Shown: positions 1-5,283 of the stretch, piece after piece
Position numbering within the stretch: position 1 is the first letter of the stretch
How the letters are laid out: every line of letters starts with the position of its first letter
Assembly (NCBI GenBank): GCA_022712975.1
Contig: JAFLJO010000025.1
Coordinates: 1-32,962 of the forward strand
Reading direction: 5' to 3'
DNA from: Desulfocapsa sp.
Lineage (GTDB): Bacteria > Desulfobacterota > Desulfobulbia > Desulfobulbales > Desulfocapsaceae
Length of the DNA stretch: 32,962 nt
The notes under the pieces: model-generated
The model's input: the letters and a program-made list of their open reading frames with translations, nothing else
Database searches by the model: none
What the model was told of the DNA's origin: nothing
Made by a program: the position numbers and the translations under genes

Positions 1-54
1 CTCCCAGACAGCAACAAACTGGCCTTCTTTTGGTATTTCGCTCACTTGCTTCAT
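1..54 (-). CDS. Partial CDS (N-terminal 18 codons), unknown
   Basis: The start of a leftward gene that continues past the left edge. An ATG at 54-52 overlaps the TGA of the upstream 64-aa gene (ATGA), preceded by a GGAGGAAGA ribosome binding site. The visible peptide begins MKQVSEIPKEGQFVAVWE. The motif 'EGQFVAVWE' is the kind of opening seen in small phage proteins of unknown role, so no function is assigned. Translational coupling with the upstream gene is clear from the overlap. Confidence 0.6.
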   Translation of the reverse strand, partial: MKQVSEIPKEGQFVAVWE

Positions 55-245
55 TCTTCCTCCATCTTTTTAATAGCCCAAGCCAGACCTAATACGTATT
101 TGTCGCCTACAGGGTCTCCTCTTAGGAGCCTAGAAAGCGTCCCTTCCATACACCTCATTCGAGAATCGCCTAAAAGTCTTGAGTTAAACCCACCCAAAGA
201 GTCACCGCTTGCTGTTTCTTTCAAATAATGCTGTGCTAATTTCAT
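51..245 (-). CDS. Small hypothetical protein, 64 aa
   Basis: The open frame extends further upstream, but the best start is the ATG at 245, because AAGGAG lies at the right distance before it and the stop of the upstream 26-aa frame overlaps it (ATGA type). The protein begins MKLAQHYLKE, is mixed helical, and ends in a charged KKMEEE tail. It has no signal peptide or membrane segment. It contains 'SRLLGDSRMRCMEGTLSRLL', two similar SRLL-ending helices that could be a small dimeric fold. No family is recognised. It sits in a string of coupled leftward genes and its stop overlaps the next start. Confidence 0.6.
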   Translation of the reverse strand: MKLAQHYLKETASGDSLGGFNSRLLGDSRMRCMEGTLSRLLRGDPVGDKYVLGLAWAIKKMEEE

Positions 246-322
246 GCCAACTCCTTCAATTCTTCTAATAGTTCCCGTAATTCCAGACGTGTTAGTTCGT
301 CGTAGCCTCCGCATATTCCCAT
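242..322 (-). CDS. Micro-ORF of 26 aa, copy 2 of a duplicated C-terminal motif
   Basis: An ATG at 322 has a G-rich run (GGGGGG) just before it, and the stop overlaps the start of the next gene. The peptide reads MG-C-GYDELTRLELRELLEEL in outline. It is nearly the same as the last 25 residues of the 42-aa protein encoded at 603-731. The start lies inside the 3' end of the ASCH-like gene (31-nt overlap). It may be a true microprotein or a remnant of a duplication kept for translational coupling. The predicted structure is one acidic amphipathic helix. Confidence 0.45.
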   Translation of the reverse strand: MGICGGYDELTRLELRELLEELKELA

Positions 323-606
323 GCTGCCCCCCAGTTATTCCAAAGCGGTATAACGAAAACACGAACTAGATTGCCGTCCCATTCGTCACTAACTACGTCC
401 TTCATTACATACCCATTCCACGGGAATTCAAGCCTTCGACTTAAATCATCTCGCTTTGGGTATCCTAGCGTCACAATCACCTTATCAAATGATTTTCCTA
501 TAATTCTTTTTTGCCAATATTCATTATCAAGACGATACTCTTCTGTTTTCTCGCCAGACTTTATTTGCTCAAACCATTTTCTTTTTAAAGGTAGAATTAA
601 ATTCAT
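292..606 (-). CDS. ASCH/PUA-like domain protein
   Basis: A 104-residue protein beginning MNLILPLKRKWFEQIKSGEK. The pattern of an early hydrophobic strand, then W/F-x-x-I-x-x-G-E-K and a following E-Y-R is typical of ASCH-domain proteins (a PUA-like beta barrel that binds RNA or modified nucleotides), common in phages. The later stretch KVIVTLGYPKRDD fits the barrel strands. The length is normal for a single-domain ASCH protein. The start at 606 has GGAGGAGAT upstream and overlaps the stop of the preceding 42-aa gene. Function in phages is not settled; RNA or modified-base binding is inferred from the fold. Confidence 0.7.
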   Translation of the reverse strand: MNLILPLKRKWFEQIKSGEKTEEYRLDNEYWQKRIIGKSFDKVIVTLGYPKRDDLSRRLEFPWNGYVMKDVVSDEWDGNLVRVFVIPLWNNWGAAWEYAEATTN

Positions 607-731
607 ATCTCCTCCAGCTCTTCCAATAGTTCCCGTAATTCCAGACGAGTTAATTCGTCATATCCATTACAGACACCCATGCGACCTATGATTGATTTAA
701 TCGTTGCCTGCTTAACCTCTTGCTCACTCAT
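603..731 (-). CDS. Small protein of 42 aa, copy 1 of the duplicated motif
   Basis: The ATG at 731 overlaps the end of the upstream HTH gene, and the TGA at 605-603 overlaps the ATG of the ASCH-like gene. The sequence opens MSEQEVKQATIKSIIGRMGV and finishes with the motif GYDELTRLELRELLEEL that is repeated in the frame at 242-322. It is wholly helical and acidic, with no Cys clusters or membrane segment. It may be a partner or anti-factor for the HTH protein encoded next to it, but that is inference from position only. Confidence 0.55.
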   Translation of the reverse strand: MSEQEVKQATIKSIIGRMGVCNGYDELTRLELRELLEELEEI

Positions 732-885
732 TTTTCTCTCGTTTATATGCATTCAGCACGGCCGTTTTAGATACTCCTCCCATTTGCTCGGCTATTTTAG
801 CCCACGTCAATTTTTTGACATCCCGTAGCCGTATTATTTTTAGTCGGCGCTTTTTAAATTTATCTAAATACTTCTGACGTTCCAT
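724..885 (-). CDS. Small helix-turn-helix DNA-binding protein, 53 aa
   Basis: The 53-residue basic protein starts MERQKYLDKFKKRRLKIIRL and contains a helix-turn-helix centred on TWAKIAEQMGGVSKTAVLNA (about residues 28-47): a first helix, a glycine turn and a recognition helix beginning SKTAV. The N-terminus is very basic. AAAGGT lies upstream of the ATG at 885. It is the first gene of the leftward transcript and lies directly beside the divergent promoter pair with its palindrome, so autoregulation at that site is likely but inferred. It resembles minimal Cro-like or HTH-domain regulators and is too short for a ligand-binding domain. Confidence 0.65.
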   Translation of the reverse strand: MERQKYLDKFKKRRLKIIRLRDVKKLTWAKIAEQMGGVSKTAVLNAYKREKNE

Positions 886-917
886 TATATGTACCTTTAA
901 ATTACTTGTTAAATGTT

Positions 918-945
918 ATTATAACAGTTGCATTTTATATTGCAA
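918..945 (-). promoter_or_regulatory. Leftward sigma70-like promoter
   Basis: On the minus strand TTGCAA (945-940) and TATAAT (923-918) are separated by 16 bp, with TG next to the -10 box. It would start transcription about 25 nt upstream of the HTH gene. Confidence 0.6.
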
Positions 946-946
946 C
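927..946. promoter_or_regulatory. Palindromic operator candidate shared by divergent promoters
   Basis: A perfect inverted repeat, GTTGCA - 8 bp - TGCAAC. Each arm contains the -35 element of one of the two divergent promoters, so one bound dimer would cover both. The likely ligand is the adjacent HTH protein (inference). Confidence 0.6.
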
Positions 947-955
947 ATGTATACT
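928..955 (+). promoter_or_regulatory. Rightward sigma70-like promoter of the early operon
   Basis: TTGCAT (928-933), a 16-bp spacer and TATACT (950-955). The predicted start, about 961-963, falls exactly at the first base of the structured leader RNA. Confidence 0.6.
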
Positions 956-960
956 TTGAA

Positions 961-1106
961 TTGTGGAAGGCGGCTGCATTTCAAAGTTGCTGAGGCAGAT
1001 GACCGTAAGGGGTCGCGTCCCATAGGTGGAAGGATTAAGCAAAGATAGTATTTGTGACTGTTGTTTCCAACGAAAACCGGATTGATGACCGGACAGCCGC
1101 CCTCCA
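961..1106 (+). ncRNA. Structured leader RNA, unknown class
   Basis: The first transcribed bases form a closing stem: 964-976 (tggaaggcggctg) pairs with 1094-1106 (cagccgccctcca), 12 of 13 pairs with one A-C mismatch. Inside are possible hairpins GACC/GGTC (about 1001-1014), GTTG-TTTC-CAAC, and CCGG-N8-CCGG (1077-1092). No good coding frame with a ribosome binding site fills it, and no U-tract follows, so it is more likely a 5' leader of the operon than a freestanding terminated sRNA. It does not match RNase P, tmRNA, 6S or any riboswitch I recognise. GGA motifs are frequent in it. It could also be a riboregulator or an mRNA-stabilising element. Confidence 0.45.
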
Positions 1107-1152
1107 TTTAGTTAATGGAAAGAGCTGACAAGAGGAGAGAAGGAGAGAAGCA

Positions 1153-1401
1153 ATGAGTGGTGGCAAATTTAACTATCCACAACACACTATAGACAACATT
1201 TCTGATGATGTTAAAAGTCTAGCTGACAGATACAGTGGCGACTGTAGTAAAAAAACCTTAGAGAGAATCAAGAGGACTGCTGACGTGCTAGAGCTGGCCG
1301 GAAAGATGTTGGCTAGAGTTGATTACTTTGCATCAGGCGACGATGGGGAAGAGTCATTTAATAAGCGGTGGGATGAAGAAAAACTTGATGAATGGCTTTA
1401 A
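1153..1401 (+). CDS. Hypothetical protein, 82 aa
   Basis: First protein gene of the rightward operon. The ATG at 1153 follows AGGAGAGAAGC, with a second AGAGGAGA just upstream. The protein is mostly helical, with a basic middle (KKTLERIKRT) and an acidic C-terminus rich in D, E and W (EEKLDEWL). There are no cysteines that would bind metal in pairs and no membrane segments. No family is recognised. Its position right after the structured leader, at the head of the early operon, fits a host-takeover protein, which is inference. Confidence 0.65.
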   Translation: MSGGKFNYPQHTIDNISDDVKSLADRYSGDCSKKTLERIKRTADVLELAGKMLARVDYFASGDDGEESFNKRWDEEKLDEWL

Positions 1402-1421
1402 CCGACAAGAGGAGAGGGTGA

Positions 1422-1544
1422 ATGATTCACGTTAACGATAAACAGGGTCAAAGCAAAGACAGAAAGATGAAAAGACGGCTACTTGCAGGAACTATAAACA
1501 AACGCTGCAAGTGGTATAAAAATTTCAGCCCAAGAAGTAAATGA
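1422..1544 (+). CDS. Small basic protein, 40 aa
   Basis: An ATG at 1422 lies 5 nt after GAGGAGAGGG, itself part of a 13-nt repeat of the leader of the previous gene (gacaagaggagag at 1127 and 1404). The peptide is strongly basic: MIHVNDKQGQSKDRKMKRRL, then a KRCKWYK segment. Such a charge suggests nucleic-acid or ribosome binding, but no family is recognised. Codon use and a well-placed ribosome binding site favour a real gene. Confidence 0.5.
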   Translation: MIHVNDKQGQSKDRKMKRRLLAGTINKRCKWYKNFSPRSK

Positions 1545-1582
1545 CAATCTTAGTGAAAAGAACTTAACGAGAGGAGAAAGCA

Positions 1583-1807
1583 ATGAGCGATAGAGGTATA
1601 TTTCGTGAAGAAATAGATAAAGTTTTAGGTGAACATTTAGATAATTCTTATGACGAAGTCGCAGGAAAGATAAAAGACTTGATTGACGGCCTTGAGGCAA
1701 GAGTTAATGATGTGAAAGATTTGCTAGAAATTGATTCTGTTTTTGATATAGGTGACATCAAAGACGCTTATGAAAAAGTCGATACTCTTGCCGGTTATCT
1801 ATATTAA
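1583..1807 (+). CDS. Hypothetical acidic helical protein, 74 aa
   Basis: The ATG at 1583 follows GAGAGGAGAAAGCA, again the same type of leader as the two genes before. The protein is acidic and helical (EEIDKVLGEHLDNSYDEV; then IKDLIDGLEARVNDVKDLLE, a heptad-like pattern) and probably forms a short coiled coil. The bases after its stop repeat those after the 40-aa gene (aagaagt-aatgacaatc), which suggests duplication of the gene borders. No family recognised. Confidence 0.6.
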   Translation: MSDRGIFREEIDKVLGEHLDNSYDEVAGKIKDLIDGLEARVNDVKDLLEIDSVFDIGDIKDAYEKVDTLAGYLY

Positions 1808-1848
1808 CCTAAGAAGTGAATGACAATCACTGAGGTAAATAGTATCAG

Positions 1849-2016
1849 AGGAGGCATAGAGAGCTGGCCGCTCTATAAGTTTCAGTTTGACGGCTGAAGC
1901 ATAATGATTCTTCGTTTATCAGCGGTGGTTAGCCTCCTACCTGCGAAGATAAACATAAAGCTGAAGGGTGCTGACTGTCAATCGGCAAGGAGATATCCTT
2001 ATGACTGCCCGGTCAT
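1849..2016 (+). ncRNA. Second structured noncoding stretch upstream of the tRNAs
   Basis: About 215 bases between 1807 and the tRNA-Leu contain no convincing gene but several helices. Bases 1849-1855 (aggaggc) pair with 1932-1938 (gcctcct). Inside are AGAGC/GCTCT (1860-1864 with 1870-1874) and a 7-bp hairpin 1879-1885/1894-1900. Then follow AAGGA-GATA-TCCTT (1987-2000) and ATGAC-TGCCCG-GTCAT (2001-2016). The last two may be processing or pausing hairpins ahead of the tRNAs. No RNA family is recognised. Confidence 0.35.
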
Positions 2017-2023
2017 AATTTAC

Positions 2024-2180
2024 GCGGACGTGGTGAAACTGGTAGACACCATTTACTGGATATTCTAGTAACAAAAAGAGGATTGGCAGGCAATAAATCG
2101 ATCTCACCTGCTACTAGATTAAACTAAATGATGCGACTGAGGCTAAGTCGCTGGGGGTTCGAGACCCTCCGTCCGCACCA
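2024..2180 (+). tRNA. tRNA-Leu, probable anticodon UAA, with a 62-nt anticodon-loop insertion
   Basis: All parts of a class II tRNA-Leu are present. The acceptor is GCGGACG/CGTCCGC (2024-2030, 2170-2176), with discriminator A and encoded CCA. The D arm is GTG-AAACTGGTAGA-CAC, the long variable arm GCGACT-N7-AGTCGC (2133-2151), and the T arm GGGGG-TTCGAGA-CCCTC. The anticodon stem is ATTTA (2051-2055) with TAAAT (2125-2129), but the loop is 69 nt instead of 7. Removing 2058-2119 leaves CTTAAAC, an ideal Leu UAA loop with U33 and A37. The insert folds on its own: TCTAGTA/TACTAGA (2064-2070, 2112-2118) and GCAGG/CCTGC (2086-2090, 2107-2111). It is far too short for a group I intron. Exact splice points and function of the mature tRNA are inferred. 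Confidence 0.75.
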
Positions 2181-2187
2181 ATTTAAT

Positions 2188-2264
2188 GCGCTGGTAGCTC
2201 AGTTGGATAGAGCAACTACCTTCTAAGTAGTGGGTCGCAGATTCAAATCCTGCTCAGCGCGCCA
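2188..2264 (+). tRNA. tRNA-Arg (anticodon UCT, decodes AGA)
   Basis: A 77-nt cloverleaf. The acceptor is GCGCTGG/TCAGCGC, the D arm GCTC/GAGC, the anticodon stem ACTAC/GTAGT with loop CTTCTAA (anticodon TCT), and the T arm GCAGA-TTCAAAT-CCTGC with one A-C mismatch at the loop end. Discriminator G and encoded CCA follow. AGA is a rare codon in many gammaproteobacteria and is frequent in the neighbouring phage genes, which gives the tRNA a clear use. It lies 7 nt after the tRNA-Leu, so both are probably cut from one transcript. Confidence 0.92.
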
Positions 2265-2285
2265 TATATATAGCAGGAGAAGGTA

Positions 2286-2507
2286 ATGACGAAATCAGAA
2301 TTCTGTAAAGATATTCTACAGCTAGTGGATAACTGTCGGTCTATTGATGGCATGAGTGATGACCAAATTGGGCGCGCTATTGAATCATTTATTGCTCCGT
2401 TAGCGCCAAAGGATATAAAAGGTTTTGCCAAATGGGGCCACAAAAAGCAACAGTCAACAGTTAATGATTGCTGGGATACTGACTTCTCAACATATAACAG
2501 GAGCTAG
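2286..2507 (+). CDS. Hypothetical protein, 73 aa
   Basis: The ATG at 2286 follows AGGAGAAGGTA. The N-terminal half is helical (EFCKDILQLVDNCRSIDG) and a middle segment MSDDQIGRAIESFIAPL reads like a short helix-turn-helix-sized bundle. The C-terminus is polar with KKQQSTVND. No cysteine pairs and no membrane segment. It follows the tRNA genes by 21 nt and is followed by the next gene after 3 nt, so it belongs to the same operon. Family not recognised. Confidence 0.65.
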   Translation: MTKSEFCKDILQLVDNCRSIDGMSDDQIGRAIESFIAPLAPKDIKGFAKWGHKKQQSTVNDCWDTDFSTYNRS

Positions 2508-2510
2508 AGG

Positions 2511-2828
2511 ATGAGTGATTTAATGGAACAAGAGGAATTACAGAAAAAGCTAGACTTGCTTGGTTTGACCGACGATCAAAAAATAAAAGATATTGTTTGC
2601 TCTCTTATTGGTCACTCGAAGATACAAACCGCTTGCTTTGGGTATTTTTATTGCGCGCGATGCGGAGACCAGCTAGGAGATGCTTTAGCGTCAACATACG
2701 AAGATGCGCCTAATGTGGTGATCGTTGGGCATAAATGTGATGTTTGCGAGGCTAATTATAGTAAATGCACCTGGCAGGATAAATTTATGTGTCCAAATCC
2801 TTTTGAAGAAAGGAAGGAGAAAGGATAA
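2511..2828 (+). CDS. Zinc-ribbon protein, 105 aa
   Basis: The N-terminal 45 residues are helical. Residues about 49-54 give C-A-R-C-G-D and residues 83-86 give C-D-V-C, a C-x2-C ... C-x2-C zinc ribbon; further Cys follow in a tail ending MCPNPFEERKEKG. A ribosome binding site (GGAGCTAGAGG) precedes the ATG at 2511 and the stop overlaps the next ATG (TAATG). Zinc ribbons of this size in phage early operons usually bind nucleic acid or another protein. The exact role is unknown. Confidence 0.65.
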   Translation: MSDLMEQEELQKKLDLLGLTDDQKIKDIVCSLIGHSKIQTACFGYFYCARCGDQLGDALASTYEDAPNVVIVGHKCDVCEANYSKCTWQDKFMCPNPFEERKEKG

Positions 2829-3049
2829 TGAATAACGTCACATCAATATTCAAGAACAGAGCGCCTGAGAAGCCTGCTACCCTGATTGAGGATATTTTAC
2901 ACATAGTTAGGGCTCAACAACCAAAGACCTCTAAGTGGGGCCATATGTGTCACAAGAGAGGCATGGCTCACGTCATGCTAAATGAAGGTGAAATATGCCC
3001 TCAGTGCTTTAATGACCAAAATGGCGCGTTTCATGGGCGGAAGGATTGA
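2828..3049 (+). CDS. Small Cys/His protein, 73 aa
   Basis: The start overlaps the stop of the previous gene (TAATG) with AAGGAGAAAGG ahead. A C-terminal cluster GHMCHKRGMAH ... EICPQCF carries one Cys and several His followed by C-x2-C, consistent with one bound zinc ion, so it may be a degenerate relative of the zinc-ribbon gene before it. Its stop overlaps the next ATG. No family recognised. Confidence 0.6.
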   Translation: MNNVTSIFKNRAPEKPATLIEDILHIVRAQQPKTSKWGHMCHKRGMAHVMLNEGEICPQCFNDQNGAFHGRKD

Positions 3050-3174
3050 TGGTGGAGACTATAGCCTGCTTAATACATATTCCGCTTATCCTTCTCGGCC
3101 GCGTTGTTGGAACGATATGGGTCGGACTGAAGAGTGGGTTTTTTGACGCTGTAGATTTCTGGGAGGAAAAATGA
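3049..3174 (+). CDS. Small membrane protein, 41 aa
   Basis: The ATG at 3049 overlaps the previous stop (TGATG) and follows GGAAGGATT. A hydrophobic segment from residue 3 to about 26 (ETIACLIHIPLILLGRVVGT) would cross the inner membrane once, and the tail is acidic (DAVDFWEEK). It overlaps an eight-codon frame beginning at 3171. Single-pass microproteins of this kind often modulate host membrane proteins or exclude other phages; that is speculation here. Confidence 0.55.
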   Translation: MVETIACLIHIPLILLGRVVGTIWVGLKSGFFDAVDFWEEK

Positions 3175-3197
3175 TTGATTATGAACGGAAGGATTAG
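3171..3197 (+). CDS. Possible 8-residue coupling ORF
   Basis: GGAGGAAAA precedes an ATG that overlaps the stop of the membrane protein gene (ATGA). Eight codons later a TAG is followed by GAGGAGAT and the next true gene. It may serve only to carry ribosomes across the gap. Confidence 0.25.
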   Translation: MIDYERKD

Positions 3198-3205
3198 GAG
3201 GAGAT

Positions 3206-3829
3206 ATGTCATCTATAGATAAAAACGATTTTGGTGCAATAGAAGACTGGCTTAATTATCTAATAACTGAAAGCTTATCAAAAGAGCGTGCAGAATACAT
3301 AATAAAGGCTTGTAATATGCATGAAGAATTGGTTGATATGCTTGAAAAAACAGAGCGTATGGTTTCACAGAATATCTTGCTGGCTAACCTTTATCAGGAT
3401 GATACGGATGACGCGGGCAAGTGGGTTAATGACTTAAGAGAACTGCTAATCAAGGCAAAGGTATGGAAAATGACTGATTATGATAAACCGGTAGGAAGAA
3501 GAGACGGCGGCAAGGTGGTGATATGGACTACTCAGGCTAAGGGTGGAGCATACCCCGTCAGAGGAGAGTATGAGGCAAATGGGAAATGGTTTTCGGCTCG
3601 CTGGACTATTGAGGGGGAGTACCGTGCCGACAGAAGGCCCCACCCACTTGACCTCATTAACCCACCCGAAGAAATAGAGGGGTGGGTAAATCTTGACGAC
3701 ACCCCTTTTTTAAATGGCATTAACTCAGCTGCTCAGGTGTGGGCGAATAAGCCTCTAGCCGACAAGATGGCGAATCCTAGCAGAATAGCCTGCATTAAAG
3801 TTAAGTTTAAAGAGGGAGAAGGGTTATGA
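3206..3829 (+). CDS. Hypothetical protein, 207 aa, two-part
   Basis: GGAGGAGAT precedes the ATG at 3206. Residues 1-85 are helical (GAIEDWLNYLITESLSKERA; a two-helix pair). Residues about 93-150 read like a separate beta domain with GGKVVIWTTQAKGGAYPVRG and W/Y-rich strands. This second part begins at an internal Met (MTDYDKPVG) and resembles small stand-alone phage proteins, so this may be a fusion of two ORFs. The C-terminal part ends IKVKFKEGEGL. The stop overlaps the next start (ATGA). Function unknown. Confidence 0.65.
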   Translation: MSSIDKNDFGAIEDWLNYLITESLSKERAEYIIKACNMHEELVDMLEKTERMVSQNILLANLYQDDTDDAGKWVNDLRELLIKAKVWKMTDYDKPVGRRDGGKVVIWTTQAKGGAYPVRGEYEANGKWFSARWTIEGEYRADRRPHPLDLINPPEEIEGWVNLDDTPFLNGINSAAQVWANKPLADKMANPSRIACIKVKFKEGEGL

Positions 3830-4200
3830 CTGACAAAGAATACCCGCTATACCCTACGCTACCCGATGCGGGAAAAGTAGAAGCTCAGGAGCTAATAAAC
3901 AAGTTTAAGTCGGACTTAATAAAGATGGCTGAGAAAGTTATCGGAAATTTATATTGCGATATCGTCCCTCATATTGAAAGCGACTCTTGGCTTAATTACC
4001 GTAGCGCCTTAATGGATGGATTTCGCAATTACGACAACAAGGTTGTTCAGGGAGAATTTGATTTTAAAGTGATTAGGCAGGAAATTTTCAAAGAGTACAG
4101 GGTCGAGCTAATAAAAGACCTAGATCAGGATATGGTAAAGGAAATAGAGGAGCTGAAAAGGCAGGTTGAATGGTTTCAAAGATGCGCGAGGGACAGATGA
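3826..4200 (+). CDS. Hypothetical helical protein, 124 aa
   Basis: The start overlaps the previous stop by 4 nt, with GGGAGAAGGGTT before it. The protein is helical throughout, with alternating K and E and a C-terminal stretch DMVKEIEELKRQVEWFQRCA suited to a short coiled coil. The stop overlaps the ATG of the next gene at 4197. No domain recognised. Confidence 0.65.
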   Translation: MTDKEYPLYPTLPDAGKVEAQELINKFKSDLIKMAEKVIGNLYCDIVPHIESDSWLNYRSALMDGFRNYDNKVVQGEFDFKVIRQEIFKEYRVELIKDLDQDMVKEIEELKRQVEWFQRCARDR

Positions 4201-4484
4201 TAGACCCAGTAGTTCAAGATACAGACGAACACCACGAAAAGCTGGCTAGGTTTAATCGGGCAGTAGAGGTTATGGTTCCGATAGTTCGTGAAGACGTTAC
4301 GGTGTTTGAGGGTTTTCTGATGGACGAATACCCTGATATTTTTAAAGATACCAATGATACCGAGAAATTTATGTGCACTTTTAATAATCTTTCTAGAGAC
4401 AGCCTTCCCTTTGAGACGCTTCTATTGATTGATGGTTGGGATAATTACGTTCTTGAAGAAGCAAAGAGACGGGTAGAGGGGTAA
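4197..4484 (+). CDS. Hypothetical acidic protein, 95 aa
   Basis: The frame is open from 4170, but ATG 4197 is preferred because it overlaps the upstream TGA (ATGA) and lies after GAGGGACAG. The product is acidic (TVFEGFLMDEYPDIFKDTND), alpha-helical, and without cysteine pairs or membrane segments. Acidic small phage proteins sometimes mimic DNA or inhibit nucleases, but nothing here proves that. No family recognised. Confidence 0.6.
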   Translation: MIDPVVQDTDEHHEKLARFNRAVEVMVPIVREDVTVFEGFLMDEYPDIFKDTNDTEKFMCTFNNLSRDSLPFETLLLIDGWDNYVLEEAKRRVEG

Positions 4485-4487
4485 GCT

Positions 4488-4703
4488 ATGAATAGTGAGT
4501 TGATTGAAAACGATAAAGAGCCGAAATTTCCTAAGCTAATGATATCGAAATCTAGGAAAAGTGTTGTTTTATTTACTGGGCCCAGAGAGGGGATGGTTGT
4601 TTATGGTGAAGGAATGGGCCTCAGCTCAGTGATGTATTGCTCAATATGGGATATGGGGTATTTTAAAGACTTTGACGGCAAAGTAATACTTTCAAATAAA
4701 TAG
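4488..4703 (+). CDS. Hypothetical protein, 71 aa
   Basis: The ATG at 4488 follows GAGGGGTAAGCT. Predicted beta-rich: short strands such as KSVVLFTGPREGMVVYGEG. Basic N-terminal third (KFPKLMISKSRKS). No cysteine pairs. Tightly spaced in the early operon, with the next gene starting 10 nt after the stop. Not recognised. Confidence 0.6.
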   Translation: MNSELIENDKEPKFPKLMISKSRKSVVLFTGPREGMVVYGEGMGLSSVMYCSIWDMGYFKDFDGKVILSNK

Positions 4704-4713
4704 GAGAAGGGTT

Positions 4714-5262
4714 GTGAGTTATGAAGATTATGAAGATTATGAAGATTATAAGCCTACAGAGGTAGAAGGCTTAGAGAAAGCTATCGCCTTCAATGTTAAA
4801 GCCGCTATTGATGTTGCCAGTATTCAGGTTCTGATTAGACGCCATATATCGGAAAACTACCGTCAGCTAATACAGCAGTATATTCAGCAGGAGTCTATTA
4901 AGTGCATTAAGGACGCGTTCCAGTCTAAAGCATCCTTTGAAAGGGCTCTTCACGCTGTAATGAGGGAAAAGCTAGACGAGGCTTACCCTGGCCTTGTTGA
5001 CGACAAGATTGATGAACTAGCAAAGAGAATTAAGGGGTTTGAGTTTAACTGGAACGACAGAAGGCAGAAGGAAAACATGCAGAAAGTCGCAATGGAAAAA
5101 GTTGACTTATACATCGAGACAGAGCTTGCTTCGTCGGTCAAACGGTCTACCGACTATGTTGAACAGTTTTCCAGAAACTACTTTGCCAATAATCTTTTTC
5201 GCGCCATGGGAATGATGGATAAAATGTTACCTCAGGCTAACTCAGACGATGTTGTTAAATAA
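4714..5262 (+). CDS. Hypothetical helical protein with YED repeat, 182 aa
   Basis: GTG start at 4714 after AGGAGAAGGGTT. The N-terminus holds three copies of Tyr-Glu-Asp encoded by a 9-bp tandem repeat. The rest is alpha-helical: IQVLIRRHISENYRQLIQQY, a central charged part, then a C-terminal helical pair. It may form a homo-oligomer. No catalytic motif is visible. The repeat is in frame, so changes in copy number would only lengthen the acidic tail. Confidence 0.65.
   Translation: MSYEDYEDYEDYKPTEVEGLEKAIAFNVKAAIDVASIQVLIRRHISENYRQLIQQYIQQESIKCIKDAFQSKASFERALHAVMREKLDEAYPGLVDDKIDELAKRIKGFEFNWNDRRQKENMQKVAMEKVDLYIETELASSVKRSTDYVEQFSRNYFANNLFRAMGMMDKMLPQANSDDVVK
4720..4746 (+). repeat. Three 9-bp tandem repeats (tatgaagat)
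   Basis: Perfect copies at 4720-4728, 4729-4737 and 4738-4746, followed by a partial unit. They encode YED-YED-YED at the N-terminus of the 182-aa protein. Confidence 0.9.
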
Positions 5263-5283
5263 TTTAATTTAAGGAAAAATAGG

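Noticed and set aside
371..691. Rightward 106-aa frame over the ASCH-like gene
   Set aside because: Antisense shadow of coupled leftward genes; composition unlike a protein and no ribosome binding site.
919..1107. Leftward 62-aa open frame over the leader RNA
   Set aside because: No ribosome binding site, opposite to the promoter, and its sequence is explained by the RNA stem.
961..2016. Hammerhead ribozyme, tmRNA, RNase P or 6S RNA
   Set aside because: The conserved core bases of these classes (for example CUGAUGA with GAAA) are not found in either structured region.
2058..2119. Group I intron or archaeal bulge-helix-bulge intron in the tRNA-Leu
   Set aside because: 62 nt is far too short for a group I core, and no 4-bp helix with two 3-nt bulges can be drawn at the junctions.
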